Source of the DNA: Aldehydirespirator sp965116965
GTDB taxonomy: Bacteria; Actinomycetota; Acidimicrobiia; Acidimicrobiales; Aldehydirespiratoraceae
NCBI GenBank assembly: GCA_965116965.1
Contig: OZ220743.1
Coordinates: 558,001-622,000, forward strand
DNA length: 64,000 bases
Direction: 5' to 3'
In this document: positions 34,542-43,340 of the stretch, piece after piece
How the letters are laid out: each line of letters begins with the position of its first letter
Position numbering within the stretch: position 1 is the stretch's first letter
Notes under the pieces: generated by a model
Databases searched by the model: none
The model's input: only the letters and a program-made list of their open reading frames with translations
What the model was told of the DNA's origin: nothing
Position numbers and translations under genes: made by a program

Positions 34542-34672
34542 CACATCCCCAAGCTGGTGCCTATGGCCCCGCCGAGAATGAAGGCGTCTACCAGCAGTCC
34601 AACGCCCACAATTCCCAACACCACATACATGACGATCTCGCCTATGCCGGAGGTGTAGCTATTGTCCTTCAT
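34541..34672 (-). CDS. 43-residue membrane protein in pilus operon
   Basis: MKDNSYTSGIGEIVMYVVLG and then Gly-rich hydrophobic residues to the end. The ATG follows the stop of the surface-protein gene after a single base (TGAGATG). The Gly then IGE before a helix vaguely recalls a pilin cleavage site, but it is not convincing. Its position between a surface protein and pilins supports a real gene. Confidence 0.55.
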   Translation of the reverse strand: MKDNSYTSGIGEIVMYVVLGIVGVGLLVDAFILGGAIGTSLGM

Positions 34673-34673
34673 C

Positions 34674-37061
34674 TCAACTCAGGAACCCCGGCGACGTGTC
34701 GTCATCGGTGATGGTGGCCGTAGCCGTTGAAGTGCCGAGTGTGGCGTTGGTCGGGTTGGAGATCGTGATGGTGAACGTTTCGTCGGGTTCGGTGGTCGTG
34801 TCGTCGGTGATGGCGACTGAGACGGTCGCCGTGGTCTCTCCCGGCAGGATGATCACCGTTCGCGACGCGATGGCGGTGTAGTCGGAGCCTGCTGTTGCTG
34901 TGCCGTCTGATGTGTTCACGTCAACCGAGACTGGGTTGGGGCTTGCAGTGGACAGTGAGACGGTGAACACAGCAGAACCGGCGTCCTCGCCCACGGTCAA
35001 CGCTGTAGGGGACAGCGACACCGAAGGAGGCACCGGACACACCGACGCCAGGTCGCCTGAACTGCCGGGGATAGTGATGCTCACAGCCGCTACGTCAGGC
35101 TGGTTCGGCAGAGAGAACTCGTAGGTGGTCGGCTCGCCAGAGAAGGCATCTCCGTAGAGGTTGCCCGGTGTTCTCATCTTGGCGAACGTCACGAACGTCC
35201 CTCCAGTGGGGTTGGCTGTGGTGCCCCAGTTGAAGCCGGTCAGGGTTGACCCCTCGGCCAGATCGTCATATGTGTGGAACACATCTGAGTAGAGGTCGAA
35301 GTTGGTGACCCACACATACACATCCTCAGACCCCAAAGAGGCGTCCCAGTTGACGCGGAGACTGATGTCGTCGCTGCCGCTGGTGCTGATGCAGGTGACG
35401 GTCAACAGGTCCAGCACATCGCCGCACTCGGCGGTCGCGACGGCCCGTGTTCTCGTCCCATCGTCAAGCCTCCATTCGACCGACACTGCGTATCTGGCTT
35501 CCTGGGAGACCGTCGCTGTGGACGTGTGACCCGAAGGTAAGAGGTCATGACCAGCCACCGAATAGGAGCCGTCGGAGTTGACACGCAGGAACCAGACCTT
35601 CTCATCTGCTCCGGCGAGGGGACCGTGGGGGGTGCCTTCCCAGGTGGCTGTCAGCGTGAACGGCGCTGAACCAGCCGAGCACACCAGAGCGACGTTCTGG
35701 GGTGTGGGCAACTCGTTGTCGGTGATGGTGACATCTGCTGATGGAGTGGCACTCAACGTAGCCATTCCGGTCGGGTTGGAGAGCGTGACTGTGAACGTTT
35801 CGTCGCCCTCGTAGGTGCTGTCATCCAAGATGGGGACGTTCACCAGTGCAGTTTGTGTGTTGGCGGCTATGGTCACCGTCTCTGTGACTGCGGTGTAGTC
35901 GCTGCCCGCGGTGGCGGTGCCATCAGATGTTGACACATCGACATCCACGTCCGATGTGTAGAGATGCGACAGCACAACACGGAACACCGCAGCGCCGCCG
36001 TTCTCGCCAACGTTGGTCGGACCGGACACATAGATCACAGGCGGTGTGTCGCTTGCGGGTGGCAGGCACCAGCCGTCAACGTCGCGGCCGAAATCGCAAC
36101 TCGGGGGACGGCAGCCGTCGTCGTCTGCGGAGACATGTGCGGCCATGACGATGTAGCCGCCGACACTGCACGGAGACGAAGGCGAAGGAGGATTATAGGT
36201 ATAGACGGGCGGGTGGTAGCCGGGATTGGGCGGGTCGTCCAATATGCCCAAGTCCTCTATCCTGTTGAGGAACGATGTGACCTGGCCTATCGACAGATCA
36301 TCTCCTGCGCCAAAGTCGTCTATGGTGCCCGTCCCTGTATAGCCAGTGGAGATGCCGTTGTTGAGCAGCCACTGGATGGCTGTGTCGCCGGTCTGTCCAC
36401 CGCACGACGGAATACCCGCACACAGAGCATCAGCCATATCCCCCCGGTCGGGTGGTTGGTCCGCATTGCTTATGGTGGTCTCAAAGGCGTCGTCGTCGAA
36501 GTTCGGATGGCTTTGCCCAAAGTCGTCGCCAATCGTTTCCAACTCGTCGGTGGTGTCAACGGGTCTCTCAATTAGAGTTACTTGCCCTTCTTCTACCCAG
36601 CCTTCATCCAAGGCTTGCTGGCAGTTGTCGTGGTGGACCCCATCGGTGCTACCGCACGGGTCTGGTGGGGGTGGTGGGTTTACACCACCCGAGTCGCCGT
36701 CGTCGCCGGGGTCTCCACCGTCGTCACCGTCGCTGTCGTCGGGGTCCGGGGGGTCGGGATCAGGTACAACGAGAACGTTTGTGTTCTCAATGAACTCAGT
36801 ATCACTGTGGTCGTGCGGCACTGGACCACACCCACCGAAAATGCAGAATTCCCTGCTGTCCGCAGCAACAGGAGAGATGTCAAAATTCAAGGCTGCACCT
36901 GGATCGGTGATGAGTTCGTCCGGCTCAGGGAACCAGACTATTCCATAGACAGCCACAAGCAGTGCCACACCGACCAGGGCGAGACGTGCTGGGCTTGGGT
37001 GCATGAACCGGGGCAGAAGGACAGATACCTTCCTACCGAGTGATGAGTGCTTGTCAGTCAT
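34674..37061 (-). CDS. Secreted surface protein with SLH-like and Calx-beta domains
   Basis: 795 residues. The N-terminus has a signal/anchor helix (about 27-43), an acidic Asp/Pro linker (about 100-135), then an SLH-like segment (AIQWLLNNGISTGYTG...SIGQVTSFLNRI, about 225-270) that could bind cell-wall polymers. Two Calx-beta repeats follow (about 340-450 and 685-790), each with TSDGTATAGSDYTA and DETFT.T.SNPT motifs, between which lies a further beta-rich region. Calx-beta domains bind Ca2+ and mediate adhesion. The ATG has AGGAGGAGGG upstream. Second gene of the pilus operon. Confidence 0.75.
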   Translation of the reverse strand: MTDKHSSLGRKVSVLLPRFMHPSPARLALVGVALLVAVYGIVWFPEPDELITDPGAALNFDISPVAADSREFCIFGGCGPVPHDHSDTEFIENTNVLVVPDPDPPDPDDSDGDDGGDPGDDGDSGGVNPPPPPDPCGSTDGVHHDNCQQALDEGWVEEGQVTLIERPVDTTDELETIGDDFGQSHPNFDDDAFETTISNADQPPDRGDMADALCAGIPSCGGQTGDTAIQWLLNNGISTGYTGTGTIDDFGAGDDLSIGQVTSFLNRIEDLGILDDPPNPGYHPPVYTYNPPSPSSPCSVGGYIVMAAHVSADDDGCRPPSCDFGRDVDGWCLPPASDTPPVIYVSGPTNVGENGGAAVFRVVLSHLYTSDVDVDVSTSDGTATAGSDYTAVTETVTIAANTQTALVNVPILDDSTYEGDETFTVTLSNPTGMATLSATPSADVTITDNELPTPQNVALVCSAGSAPFTLTATWEGTPHGPLAGADEKVWFLRVNSDGSYSVAGHDLLPSGHTSTATVSQEARYAVSVEWRLDDGTRTRAVATAECGDVLDLLTVTCISTSGSDDISLRVNWDASLGSEDVYVWVTNFDLYSDVFHTYDDLAEGSTLTGFNWGTTANPTGGTFVTFAKMRTPGNLYGDAFSGEPTTYEFSLPNQPDVAAVSITIPGSSGDLASVCPVPPSVSLSPTALTVGEDAGSAVFTVSLSTASPNPVSVDVNTSDGTATAGSDYTAIASRTVIILPGETTATVSVAITDDTTTEPDETFTITISNPTNATLGTSTATATITDDDTSPGFLS

Positions 37062-37085
37062 TCCCCTTTCCCTCCTCCTATGAGG

Positions 37086-38954
37086 TCAGCAAGATATGCG
37101 CCAGTAGCGTTCAGGCATTCCGAAGTAGTGCTCCAGCCATTCCTCAGCCAGACGAGCAGACCGGTCACAAGCCGGATAGCTGACGCGGCGGGCTTCCACC
37201 CAGGCTCCCCACTCGTCGCAGTCCAGCCCATCACGGATGACTCCTCCACTGATGCGTTCTTCTAGTTCCACGTCTTCGGGCAGAGCCGCGCGGCAGCGTT
37301 CGGCCATCGGTGTGTCATTGGGAGCCAGCAACAACAACCCAGGTACGATCTCCTGAATGAAGGAGTCTGCCACCGTGGGTTCGCGGGGGTCTATGACCGT
37401 CGGGCAGCGATGCCATCCGTACCGGTCTTGGTTACCGGGAGCGCCGGTTCTTGAGATTTTTGCGTAGTAGTTGGCTATCACGCATCTTTCGTCAGCACCC
37501 ATATAGTCCACCGCCCATACCATCACGAATAGGAGGTAACCATCGTCGCAGACTCGCCCACACCAATCGAGGAAGTCCTGCACTATCGGGGTGATCCGCG
37601 CCCGGTCATCAGGTAGACCGCCGCCGATCTCCCATGTGCCTCTGTCCCACGAAGTCTGCGGCGTGTCTGGATGTATGGGCGGCGCGTCGTCTGCCACCCA
37701 GACGTTGCCTTGCTGCACCGACTCAACGAACGTGTCATAGGTGGTGGGTTGTGACTGCCTTCTCTCGCTGGCGTCTTCCCACTTGGCGAGAGCGACAGGC
37801 CATTTCTCCCATCTCTCGTCCTCTGATGCCGCTATTCCGTAGCGTGCTTCATGGGCGTTCGCGATAGAGCGAGCCTCAGCGACCAGGACGCACGCACCTG
37901 TAACGTTGCCTGACTCCCACAACTCAGTCGCATCAGAGAGCAGATCACTCATGGCGAAGATCGCTACTGTGGTCGCGTCGTGAAGGTTGGTTGCCTCGTC
38001 GCCGCCGGGTTCCGGTTCTGGTTGCGTAGCTGCTGTTCCATCGAAGAACACGACAGCTCCTGCGGACTGGGTGTCGTCGTCGTCCCCTGCTGCCCACATG
38101 AAGCTGGCTTGAACGATTACGTCGCGCTCGATGGTGAACGAGCCGTCAGAAGAAGTATCCACGGGCTGTGCAGTGGACAGATCGCAGTCGGCTGTTTCAA
38201 CTGAGTCCATCGCAGCCGCCACCTGATCCGCGGGAGAGTCAGGCGACAGAGAAGCCCCCGGCAGAGAACACAGCAGCGTCCATATCGTCAAGCTCGGATC
38301 GAAGTTGGCTCCTGTGATGGTGAACGTGGTGAGGCCCTCAGACACCACATCCGGATCAACAACAAGGGTCGGCGGCTCCGGTTCGGGTGCGGGTGCGGTT
38401 GTTGTGGTGGTCGGCTCCGGTTCCGGCTCGGGTTGTGGTGCCGCTGTGGTAGTGGTCGGCTCCGGCTCGGGTTCTGGCTCTTCTTCTTGCGGCGGAAGCG
38501 TCGTAACCGGCGTTTCTGTCGTATCGGGTTCCGTGCTGTCGTCACCGGGGCAGTCCATCCCGACACACGACTCAGCTACCGCAACCAGCATCGCGTCGCA
38601 CTCGCTGGCCTGCTGATCGGTGAGCACGATCTCAGGGTCAGCGATCCAAGCGGTGCAATCGGCCAGACTCAGCTCCGACTCGGGAGCGGCCTCCTCAGCG
38701 ATTTCTTGTTGAATCTCAGCTACCTGATCCTCCGTCAAGGCAACGACAGTCGTCGTGGTTGTGGTCACAGCCAGCGGTTCTTCAACCGCTTCTACGGTGG
38801 TAGTCGGTTGGTTGACTGTTGTGGTTGTCTCTGTTACCGGTTCGGGAGTGGCAGTTGCATCATCACTCCCGCACGAGGCGGCGATCAACGCCGCGACTGT
38901 GATAGCGGCGACAATGTTGATGATTCTGAATCTGTGAGCGGATCGAGCAATCAT
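37086..38954 (-). CDS. Secreted lipoprotein, first gene of pilus operon
   Basis: About 622 residues from ATG 38954. A basic leader and hydrophobic stretch end at a lipobox (IAASC, Cys about residue 28). A long low-complexity region follows, of Thr runs and Pro-Glu repeats (PEPEPEPTTTT, about 60-200), then a cysteine-rich C-terminal half without recognised family. Start alternatives: ATG 38954 (AGGA site, sensible signal peptide) or ATG 39032, which lies 8 nt after a good -10 box and would be leaderless but gives a 53-residue leader. It precedes the surface-protein gene by 24 nt. Confidence 0.65.
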   Translation of the reverse strand: MIARSAHRFRIINIVAAITVAALIAASCGSDDATATPEPVTETTTTVNQPTTTVEAVEEPLAVTTTTTTVVALTEDQVAEIQQEIAEEAAPESELSLADCTAWIADPEIVLTDQQASECDAMLVAVAESCVGMDCPGDDSTEPDTTETPVTTLPPQEEEPEPEPEPTTTTAAPQPEPEPEPTTTTTAPAPEPEPPTLVVDPDVVSEGLTTFTITGANFDPSLTIWTLLCSLPGASLSPDSPADQVAAAMDSVETADCDLSTAQPVDTSSDGSFTIERDVIVQASFMWAAGDDDDTQSAGAVVFFDGTAATQPEPEPGGDEATNLHDATTVAIFAMSDLLSDATELWESGNVTGACVLVAEARSIANAHEARYGIAASEDERWEKWPVALAKWEDASERRQSQPTTYDTFVESVQQGNVWVADDAPPIHPDTPQTSWDRGTWEIGGGLPDDRARITPIVQDFLDWCGRVCDDGYLLFVMVWAVDYMGADERCVIANYYAKISRTGAPGNQDRYGWHRCPTVIDPREPTVADSFIQEIVPGLLLLAPNDTPMAERCRAALPEDVELEERISGGVIRDGLDCDEWGAWVEARRVSYPACDRSARLAEEWLEHYFGMPERYWRISC

Positions 38955-39040
38955 GGCTGTTCCTGAAATGTTGGCGTGTCCCCCGCCTGGTGCACGGGGC
39001 TGTGTATGAGCAAGACATATCGGCTTGTTCATGGGTATCT

Positions 39041-39070
39041 AGTGTAACCTCAGTGTGTGACATAAGTCAA
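39041..39070 (-). promoter_or_regulatory. Sigma70-type promoter of the pilus operon
   Basis: On the minus strand TTGACT (39065-39070), an 18-nt spacer and TACACT (39041-39046). This is one of the best -35/-10 pairs in the window. The -10 lies 8 nt before ATG 39032 and about 86 nt before ATG 38954. Confidence 0.6.
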
Positions 39071-39136
39071 TAGGTATTGGATGCATTGGCAGAGTCGAAC
39101 GACTTCAGTTACGACATCCAAGCTGGACGCCATCAA

Positions 39137-39193
39137 GAGTCTCTTAGGGAAGACTCCTGAGCCAGCAAGCCGTTACACCTAAACGGAGGTGTA
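39137..39193. terminator. Two hairpins between AbiE operon and pilus operon
   Basis: GAGTCT-CTTAGGGA-AGACTC at 39137-39156 and TACACCT-AAACGG-AGGTGTA at 39174-39193. They lie downstream of the minus-strand AbiEii gene and upstream of the pilus-operon promoter, so they probably end the AbiE transcript. There is no strong T tract. Confidence 0.4.
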
Positions 39194-39246
39194 TGCGCTG
39201 ACCTCTCTAGAGGCGGGCAATCCCGGTCGTTCAGGGCCGGGAAAAG

Positions 39247-40137
39247 TCACCTGCTGCGATGATGGCCTGTGTGGTTCTTCGGCAGGACACAATAGGCACG
39301 GGCTATCGGCATCCAGGCACCGCAGGTGGTTCGGCGTGATAGTGCTGAGAGCCTGTAGTGCTCATTATCGTCTCTCAGCGTCAGGGTCTTGGTGGCTTGC
39401 CGCCACGCCGTTTGGGACGACTGCATCTCCAGTGAGCGCCTTCGGAGATATGCCAAGACTTCCTCTTCGAGGTCTTGGAACACACGATCAGCCTGGAGAG
39501 TTCCGGGTTGTTCTAACAAATGAATGATTCTGTCTGGGATTCTGCTCGCCTGCGATACCCCGTACCGCTCGGCATGAAACAACATTCCGTCTTCGATTCG
39601 GTGCATCCCGGACTTGTCTATGGCTGCTATATCTATGTAGTCACGCAGCTTGGGACGATGCATGATCACGTCCAACTTCATGGCCAGAAGATCAGGCAGG
39701 GAAGCCACTCGCATTCCATCCACAACCAAGGGACTGCGTAGCTGTCGGAAGTTGTCGGGATTGCTACTCTTGGGTTGAGAGAACACTTGAACTAACACGC
39801 CATTGACAACTGCGTGCATCGACCCGTCTTCTTCGTCTTCCACCTCACAGGACAGCCCAGACAACTCTGAGAGCCTCTTCAGTTTGAGATACAGGTTTTG
39901 CCCGGAGAAGCTCTGGTGAGCCAGAAAGTCCAAGTCAAACGACTCACGGTGGCGGAGGTAGATCGTCAAAGCAGTTCCCCCGACCAGACTTCCTTTGAGC
40001 GTTGCCGTCGCTTGCGCCATGACCGGCCAGACCCGCCGCATCTCGGGCGACAGGACATCGCGGTAGTCGTCAAGATCGGACACGGGAACGTTCACAGATA
40101 GCAGAATCGAGCGCGTCAGCCAAGACGCCGGTGTCAT
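39247..40137 (-). CDS. AbiEii-type nucleotidyltransferase toxin with C-terminal Cys/His tail
   Basis: 296 residues. AbiEii signatures: LVGGTALTIYLRHRESFDLD with Gly53-Gly54 and the metal acids D68 and D70, then SLPDLLAMKLDVIMHRPKLR with the family's conserved Lys and Arg. AbiEii toxins transfer nucleotides to tRNA or protein targets and are held in check by AbiEi. An unusual C-terminal tail holds C272, C283, H289 and H293 (C-x10-C-x5-H-x3-H), likely zinc-binding, and is shared with the nucleotidyltransferase at 51844. ATG 40137 overlaps the AbiEi-like gene by 68 nt; GTG 40095 is an alternative. Confidence 0.8.
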   Translation of the reverse strand: MTPASWLTRSILLSVNVPVSDLDDYRDVLSPEMRRVWPVMAQATATLKGSLVGGTALTIYLRHRESFDLDFLAHQSFSGQNLYLKLKRLSELSGLSCEVEDEEDGSMHAVVNGVLVQVFSQPKSSNPDNFRQLRSPLVVDGMRVASLPDLLAMKLDVIMHRPKLRDYIDIAAIDKSGMHRIEDGMLFHAERYGVSQASRIPDRIIHLLEQPGTLQADRVFQDLEEEVLAYLRRRSLEMQSSQTAWRQATKTLTLRDDNEHYRLSALSRRTTCGAWMPIARAYCVLPKNHTGHHRSR

Positions 40138-41044
40138 AACCGCGCATCGTCCTCAATTCTTGCAGTGTCTCAACCGGCAGGTGTGACAATGCCCAGCGTC
40201 GAGCACGAAAAGACGGCCCGCCAATCAGAGCGTCAGCGATCTGCAAGCTGTCTTCGGGGAGGCGCAGGTCAGCAGCAGACGTTCCCGACCAGAACAACCA
40301 CCAATACTCGGGCGGAACCCCACCGTGGGGCGGATCGGACACTGGTCGCCACGGCAATCTTGGCAGAGCGTCAAGGGTCCGTGTGGTGAGCTTCAGTTCC
40401 CAGAGCCGCACCATGCTGTGCCTGTACCCCCAAGAGATGTTCACTTCCTTGCACCGCACGAATCCCTTGTCTCGCAACTGACGCAAACACCGGCGAGCGT
40501 GACTGACAGACACCTCTGCGTCCTCGGCCACCAGCGCAGCAGTCGCTCCGTTGTGCCTAGCACGCACGGCAGCCAGGATGCGTCTGTGGGACTCTGGGCT
40601 GCCTGCGAGAGGATCACGACGCGTGATCAGTTCCCTTACACCAGTCGGCTTCGACGTTCTGCGACCATGCGAGCGCCGGGGCGCTGCAAGCAACGCCGCC
40701 AAGCGGCGATCACCAGGAGCAACAGCAACACTGCGGAGAATCCCACTCACCCGCCTAGCTGTAGCGGCAGAAACCCCCAGCAGCGCAGTAATCCCAGATG
40801 GGCTGTCGTCTGAAGCCCGCGCCGCAGTCTCCCACGCCGACAGCCCGAGCTTGGAGGAGTGAAGCGCGGTGCCGGTAGTGACGGTGAAGTCCCGCCCGCA
40901 TACGCAGCGCCACATACGCAACCTCCGGCGCTGCTTCCTCTCGACCACCTCGGCGCTGCCGCAATTCGGGCACACGACGCCTTCGGGCCAGCGCAGCAGC
41001 ACCATCCGATTCTCTGCCGTGGCCTCTACTGCATCGGCTTGCAC
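40070..41044 (-). CDS. AbiEi-like antitoxin on an IS1595-type zinc ribbon/HTH N-terminus
   Basis: About 324 residues. The N-terminus resembles the conserved start of IS1595-family transposases: zinc ribbon (VVCPNCGS...WRCVCGRDF), the GTALHSSKLGL segment, and an HTH helix pair (GITALLGVSAATARRVSGIL). A winged-helix region (about 130-200) and a C-terminal domain (WWLFWSGTSAADL...ALSHLPVETLQEL) like AbiEi partners follow. No DDE domain remains. GTG 41044 lies 6 nt after a near-ideal promoter (41051-41079), a better start than the TTG at 41116. It presumably neutralises the AbiEii toxin and represses the operon. Confidence 0.7.
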   Translation of the reverse strand: MQADAVEATAENRMVLLRWPEGVVCPNCGSAEVVERKQRRRLRMWRCVCGRDFTVTTGTALHSSKLGLSAWETAARASDDSPSGITALLGVSAATARRVSGILRSVAVAPGDRRLAALLAAPRRSHGRRTSKPTGVRELITRRDPLAGSPESHRRILAAVRARHNGATAALVAEDAEVSVSHARRCLRQLRDKGFVRCKEVNISWGYRHSMVRLWELKLTTRTLDALPRLPWRPVSDPPHGGVPPEYWWLFWSGTSAADLRLPEDSLQIADALIGGPSFRARRWALSHLPVETLQELRTMRGYDTGVLADALDSAICERSRVRS

Positions 41045-41050
41045 GGTACC

Positions 41051-41079
41051 AGTATATCCGTGGGGTACTTTCCTATCAA
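41051..41079 (-). promoter_or_regulatory. Promoter of the AbiE-like operon
   Basis: Minus strand TTGATA (41074-41079), 17-nt spacer, TATACT (41051-41056), then 6 nt to GTG 41044. It lies just downstream of the zinc-ribbon gene, giving the toxin-antitoxin pair its own leaderless promoter. Confidence 0.65.
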
Positions 41080-41140
41080 CTATGCTCGCAATAGTAGCCA
41101 AAGACCTCTTGGGCAACTAGCTGGACGCTCCCAACCTACC

Positions 41141-41875
41141 TCAATCGAGAACCTGCACCTTCGCCTCGGCTCGACGGCGCTCCAGCTCTCCACGGACATT
41201 GGCTTGTATCTGATCAGGATGCAAGCAGCGCTTCGCGCGTGACCTGGGAGAATGGAATCGGCAGAACTCGTCACAGTATTGTGCTTTGTGTCCAGGAAGT
41301 CGCCGTTTCACCAAGAAGATCACTCGGAAGCACAGCTTGCATCTCAACCGTTTGCGGCGCTCAATGTCGTCAGCCTTGGCTTTCTCTCGCTCGGCACGAG
41401 CGGCTTCTCTCGCCTGCTTTCGCTCTTCTCTGGCATCGATCTCTGCGGCTCTTGCTCGTTCCCTCGCCTCACGAGCGGCCTTCCTAGCCGCTGCTCTCGC
41501 AGCCTTCTCAGGGACTCGTTGGTACTCGTAACAAGTGCTGCACAAGCCGAGAGATTTGATCAGCCTGGTCTCGCCGCAGTTTTTGCACTCAGCGATCCTC
41601 TTGGGGAGTTGCCGTTTGTAGCATGGTTGGCACAATCCGCGGGCGTAGTGAGGTTTCGTCTCACCGCAACTGCGACATTCGACCAATGCCGTGGGTCGCA
41701 CCTTATAGGAGCATGGAGTACACAGCCCATGCCCGGCATGGGGTTTCTCCTTCCCACAGTGTTTGCACTTCACCAATTTGGGGGTGCGTTGGCGGTCGTA
41801 GCATCGACTGCACAACCCAAGCGCAAAAGAGCGCTTCGTTTCGCCGCAGTTTTTGCACTCAATCAAATGAGCCAT
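41141..41875 (-). CDS. Tandem zinc-ribbon protein (four ribbons)
   Basis: 244 residues. Four consecutive ribbons of about 30 residues, each C-x2-C-x11-C-x2-C with the core ECxxCGETKPHxARGLCxxC, occupy residues 1-120. A highly charged Ala/Arg/Glu coiled coil (about 125-175) follows, then a C-terminal metal site RCKLCFRV...YCDEFCRFH. A paralogue with five ribbons is at 48342. No DNA-binding family is recognised; nucleic-acid or protein binding is inferred. ATG 41875 is 7 nt from a minus-strand -10 box TAAACT (41883-41888). It lies directly upstream of the AbiE-like pair. Confidence 0.75.
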   Translation of the reverse strand: MAHLIECKNCGETKRSFALGLCSRCYDRQRTPKLVKCKHCGKEKPHAGHGLCTPCSYKVRPTALVECRSCGETKPHYARGLCQPCYKRQLPKRIAECKNCGETRLIKSLGLCSTCYEYQRVPEKAARAAARKAAREARERARAAEIDAREERKQAREAARAEREKAKADDIERRKRLRCKLCFRVIFLVKRRLPGHKAQYCDEFCRFHSPRSRAKRCLHPDQIQANVRGELERRRAEAKVQVLD

Positions 41876-42217
41876 CCAACGCAGTTTAGCCCGTCACACA
41901 ATAGGTGTCGGGGGTGAGGACATGACACTCAAAAAGTATCTACTGGCGTCAGAGGCGATGCCGGTCGGTTCGACCATTTTTTATCTCTGTCGAACCTACC
42001 GGCACTCTTGGCTGGGGAGAGTTGGCCAAGCGACATTTGAACATAGGCTTTGAGCCTGAACCCTGCGACTCCGAGGCTGACAGAAGCATAGGGCCTTAGA
42101 TATGCGACGGTGCATCGTCCTTAGCCGCGCTCCACTTCAGGCTGAATAGATTCGCTCTGGCCGTTGCGATGTTCCGCTTGGTAGTGCCTTCACGCTCTTG
42201 TTGCTACCTGGACGAGC
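41876..42217. other. 342-nt gap with a long inverted repeat
   Basis: No gene seen. It holds TGCCGGTCGGTTCGAC (41959-41974) and its near-perfect inverse (41989-42004, 15 of 16 pairs) around a T-rich 14-nt loop. This could terminate transcription from the upstream nuclease gene (minus strand) or serve as a binding or recombination site. The right part resembles unused coding sequence but has no start signal. Confidence 0.5.
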
Positions 42218-43084
42218 CTACGATATGTAGTGCTCATAGGCGTCACGGAACAGTTCTTGTAGCAACTGTCTCGATTCTTCGGACGCTTCACCTTCCACGA
42301 CGACCTTGTATTGTCCATACGTCCTGTCATATCGGTTCAGCCTAAGTTCCGAGTCATCTATCAGCGAGTCATAGGCGTCGGTCCTCGGGAGCTTGATCTC
42401 CACGTTCAACTGTTTCCTCTTGGGTACGAACGACACATAGTTGGTAGCGCGTCGGTCGTTCATCAACCCGACATACTGCTGGTTGTAGTTGAGCCTTACA
42501 GAAGGGTCAGTCTGATGGATCAACGTCAGCAGATCATCCATCAGGGCCATGATTGCAGGATTCGATGCCTTCTCCCAATACTCCCGATCAGCCACAATCC
42601 CGGAATCCTCATCGTCGCCAGCAACTCGCACATGATGATCCAACACCCTGGTGAACATCAGCGTGACGTTATTTTCCCCTAGGTCAACCGCAGCAACGCG
42701 GATCGCAACAATGGGTATGAAGCCGTTGAACAGGCTGATGACGTTGAAGAACCTGGCGGTGATGTCCTCAGCGACGATCACGGCCACATGATCGTCATGG
42801 GGGTAGCGGCGCTTCTCGATGTCCCAGTATTCGAGCGTGCGGATGATATGAGATTCGTCGGTAGCTCCCAACTGCAACTCGACTTCGTAGCGGATGTCCT
42901 TGTCGTCATCGATGAGCAGCAAGTCGAGCCTTCCACGTCCTGGAAGCGACTTCTCCTGCGCGATGACACGGAGGTCACCAAATCCCAGAAGGCTCGGGTC
43001 TTCAACGATCTTGCCTTGAAGCCATTTCTCCGTCAGCGCCGGATGGCCCCTCATCGGAACCTGAGAGCGCTTCTGGTACCTCAT
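42218..43084 (-). CDS. PD-(D/E)XK nuclease-like protein
   Basis: 288 residues. The N-terminal third has a NucS/DUF91-like core: GRGRLDLLLIDDDKDIRYEVEL, with D54 followed by E67 and E69; the usual Lys is not at the expected place, so activity is uncertain. A mid-region IPIVAIRVAAVDL and a C-terminal KRKQLNVEIKLP segment complete it. No membrane segment. ATG 43084 has GAGG 5 nt upstream. Probably a DNA-acting defence or repair protein. Confidence 0.6.
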   Translation of the reverse strand: MRYQKRSQVPMRGHPALTEKWLQGKIVEDPSLLGFGDLRVIAQEKSLPGRGRLDLLLIDDDKDIRYEVELQLGATDESHIIRTLEYWDIEKRRYPHDDHVAVIVAEDITARFFNVISLFNGFIPIVAIRVAAVDLGENNVTLMFTRVLDHHVRVAGDDEDSGIVADREYWEKASNPAIMALMDDLLTLIHQTDPSVRLNYNQQYVGLMNDRRATNYVSFVPKRKQLNVEIKLPRTDAYDSLIDDSELRLNRYDRTYGQYKVVVEGEASEESRQLLQELFRDAYEHYIS

Positions 43085-43340
43085 CGTCGCCTCACCCGGC
43101 CTAGCTCAGCATCCCGTCCTGGGTCGAGCAGCATACGCAGCGCGCCGGACGAAGGCACGGCCACCAGCTTGGCAGCTACCTGTCGGCCCGACGAGCCACC
43201 GCGCGTGAGGCTGCCGGTGCAGGATCAGCGCCACACTCTGGTGATGTCCACCTGGTACTTGGGCGGGTCGTCGGATGTCCGATAGACGGTCACGGCGGTC
43301 TCTGCCAGACACAGCGATCTTCGTTTCTTGCGGAAGAACA

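Noticed and set aside
36346..36948. Plus-strand frame over the Calx-beta surface protein
   Set aside because: Antisense to an operon with coupled genes and recognised domains; Ser/Gly-rich composition comes from the Asp/Pro linker read backwards.
41959..42004. Possible tRNA T-arm (GGTTCGA) in the inverted repeat
   Set aside because: No acceptor, D or anticodon stem can be built around it; it is only a simple inverted repeat.
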